Shown here: in pieces, positions 62,758 through 64,000 of the stretch
How positions within the stretch are numbered: the stretch's first letter is position 1
How the letters are laid out: every line of letters starts with the position of its first letter
Assembly (NCBI GenBank): GCA_002438075.1
Contig: DJSQ01000212.1
Span: forward strand, 23,312 to 87,311
Direction: 5' to 3'
DNA: 64,000 nucleotides
Origin: Clostridiales bacterium UBA6330
Lineage (GTDB): Bacteria > Bacillota > Clostridia > Oscillospirales > CAG-272
Program-made: the position numbers and the translations under genes
The notes under the pieces: generated by a model
Databases searched by the model: none
What the model was told of the DNA's origin: nothing
What the model saw: the letters and a program-made list of their open reading frames with translations, nothing else

Positions 62758-63794
62758 TGAAAATGACATTCCGCTGGTATGGCGAGGGGGACAGCATCCC
62801 GCTTTCCTACATCCGCCAGATCCCGGGCATGACGGGCGTTGTGACTGCGGTTTACGATGTGCCCGTCGGCGAGGTCTGGGAGCGTGAGAAAATCGCGCAC
62901 CTGAAGGCGCTGTGTGACGGCGCGGGACTGGAGATGGAGGTCATCGAAAGCGTCCCCGTGCATGAGGACATCAAGCTCGGGAGACCCACGCGCGACCGCC
63001 TGATTGAGAATTACGCCCAAACCATCCGCAACCTCGGAACATTCGGGGTGAAGTGCGTTTGCTATAACTTCATGCCCGCGTTCGATTGGCTCCGCACCAA
63101 CCTGCACACCCCCGCGCCCGACGGCTCGAATTCGCTTTCCTACCGCCACGCGGAGCTGACCGCGCTCGACCCGCACGATTTGCACCTGCCCGGGTGGGAC
63201 GAAAGCTACACCCCCGAGGAGCTGCGCGGGCTGCTTGCAGCTTACGCGGGCATGACGCACGAAAAGCTGTTTGAAAATCTGGTCTACTTCCTGCGAGGTA
63301 TCATGCCTGCCTGCCGCGAGGCGGGCATCAATATGGCAATCCACCCCGATGACCCGCCGTGGGATATGTTCGGGCTTCCGCGCATCATCACGGCGCGGGA
63401 AAGCTACCTGCGCCTGTTTGAGGCGGTCCCGCAAAAGGAGAACGGCATCACGTTCTGCACGGGCTCCCTTGGCGCGGGGCGGGAAAATGACCTGCCGTCG
63501 CTCGCAAGGGAATTTGCAAGCCGTATCTACTTCGCACACCTGCGCCAGCTTCGCTTGGAGGGGGAGCGGGACTTCTGCGAGTGCGGACATCAGACCGCCG
63601 CGGGGAGCTTTGATATGCTTGCAATCGTGGAAGCACTGGTAGAGAGCGGCTTTGACGGCTACGTCCGCCCCGACCACGGCAGAAATATCTGGGGCGAGGA
63701 CGGCAAGCCCGGCTACGGTCTCTATGACCGCGCCCTCGGCGCGTGCTACCTGACGGGGCTGTTTGAAGCGGTGGAGAAAAGCAGAAAGCGGTAA
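62757..63794 (+). CDS. uxuA: Mannonate dehydratase
   Basis: 345 aa, the usual length. The start MKMTFRWYGEGDSIPLSYIRQIPGM-type sequence, the central CYNFMPAFDWLRT, and the metal and substrate motif HPDDPPWDMFGLPRI are characteristic of UxuA. It dehydrates mannonate to 2-keto-3-deoxygluconate using Fe2+ or Mn2+. Its ATG overlaps the uxaC stop by one nucleotide. The enzyme that should lie between these two steps, fructuronate reductase UxuB, is not encoded in the window. Confidence 0.95.
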   Translation: MKMTFRWYGEGDSIPLSYIRQIPGMTGVVTAVYDVPVGEVWEREKIAHLKALCDGAGLEMEVIESVPVHEDIKLGRPTRDRLIENYAQTIRNLGTFGVKCVCYNFMPAFDWLRTNLHTPAPDGSNSLSYRHAELTALDPHDLHLPGWDESYTPEELRGLLAAYAGMTHEKLFENLVYFLRGIMPACREAGINMAIHPDDPPWDMFGLPRIITARESYLRLFEAVPQKENGITFCTGSLGAGRENDLPSLAREFASRIYFAHLRQLRLEGERDFCECGHQTAAGSFDMLAIVEALVESGFDGYVRPDHGRNIWGEDGKPGYGLYDRALGACYLTGLFEAVEKSRKR

Positions 63795-63811
63795 TGCGGG
63801 CTGATTTTTGA

Positions 63812-63961
63812 AGGGGCGGATTTATCTCCCCTCATCATAGGAATGTATCTTTCCCCCGAAACGGAACGACACATGGGTCGTTCCCTACAACATAACATCA
63901 TCAAGCGATTACGCACTTTGCAGGGGCGCAATCCGAAGAGAGCGCCCCGCGTGTCGTTCCG
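63812..63961. repeat. Cluster of inverted repeats at the end of the window
   Basis: The last 206 nt contain no gene. GGAACGAC/GTCGTTCC (63863-63870 with 63877-63884) forms an 8-bp hairpin. CGGAACGACAC (63862-63872) is also the exact reverse complement of 63951-63961, so an 11-bp inverted repeat encloses a further GGGGCGC/GCGCCCC hairpin (63923-63929 with 63942-63948). This organisation resembles high-copy intergenic palindromic elements of gut Clostridia. No clear T-tract terminator for the sugar operon is visible. Confidence 0.5.
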
Positions 63962-64000
63962 CATCAGTCATCAACTAACCTGAACCATTTCTATCCGGTA

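Overview
The window looks like chromosome of an uncultured, high-GC member of the Clostridia (Oscillospirales/Christensenellales type, probably gut-associated). This rests on gene order (nusB, TsaD-like paralogue, xseA, xseB, ispA, DUF212 gene, tlyA, nadK, argR, recN), Shine-Dalgarno and sigma-A promoter style, lipoprotein signal peptides and BspA-type leucine-rich surface proteins. The genus is not resolved. No rRNA, tRNA, CRISPR array, transposase or integrase was seen.

Region 1 (1-1.5 kb, minus strand): a small envelope operon of a membrane protein, an SGNH/GDSL hydrolase and a lipoprotein that runs off the left edge. Region 2 (1.6-16 kb, plus strand, very GC-rich): a housekeeping block. 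It holds the nusB-to-recN operon, without the dxs gene usually found in it, then ybaK, argS behind a hairpin-rich leader, yebC, an ArsB/SLC13-like transporter and a Wzy-like polytopic membrane protein with its own consensus promoter and a terminator.

Region 3 (16-56.6 kb, plus strand, clearly lower GC than both flanks, preceded by about 600 nt of AT-rich non-coding DNA) is the unusual part. In order: a 2837-residue BspA-type LRR lipoprotein; a five-gene MoxR/DUF58/von Willebrand A module; a 941-residue LRR lipoprotein; a 1107-residue Ig-like lipoprotein with a large unrecognised region; a 2527-residue membrane-anchored subtilisin-family protease that also carries an LRR ectodomain; a small lipoprotein; and a complete Opp/Dpp-type transporter whose subunits are enlarged by insertions. 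A MoxR AAA+/vWA machine enclosed by giant lipoproteins, a surface protease and a peptide importer suggests an integrated surface system for capture, proteolysis and peptide uptake. That integration is inference from gene order.

Region 4 (56.6-63.8 kb, GC-rich): an AraC regulator divergent from a tightly packed operon of two sugar isomerase/epimerase TIM barrels, two Gfo/Idh/MocA oxidoreductases, uxaC and uxuA. The operon gives two glucuronate-pathway enzymes without the expected fructuronate reductase uxuB. It also has the enzyme classes used in oxidoreductive (3-keto) glycoside cleavage, so glucuronide or glycoside breakdown is likely. The last 200 nt are non-coding inverted repeats.
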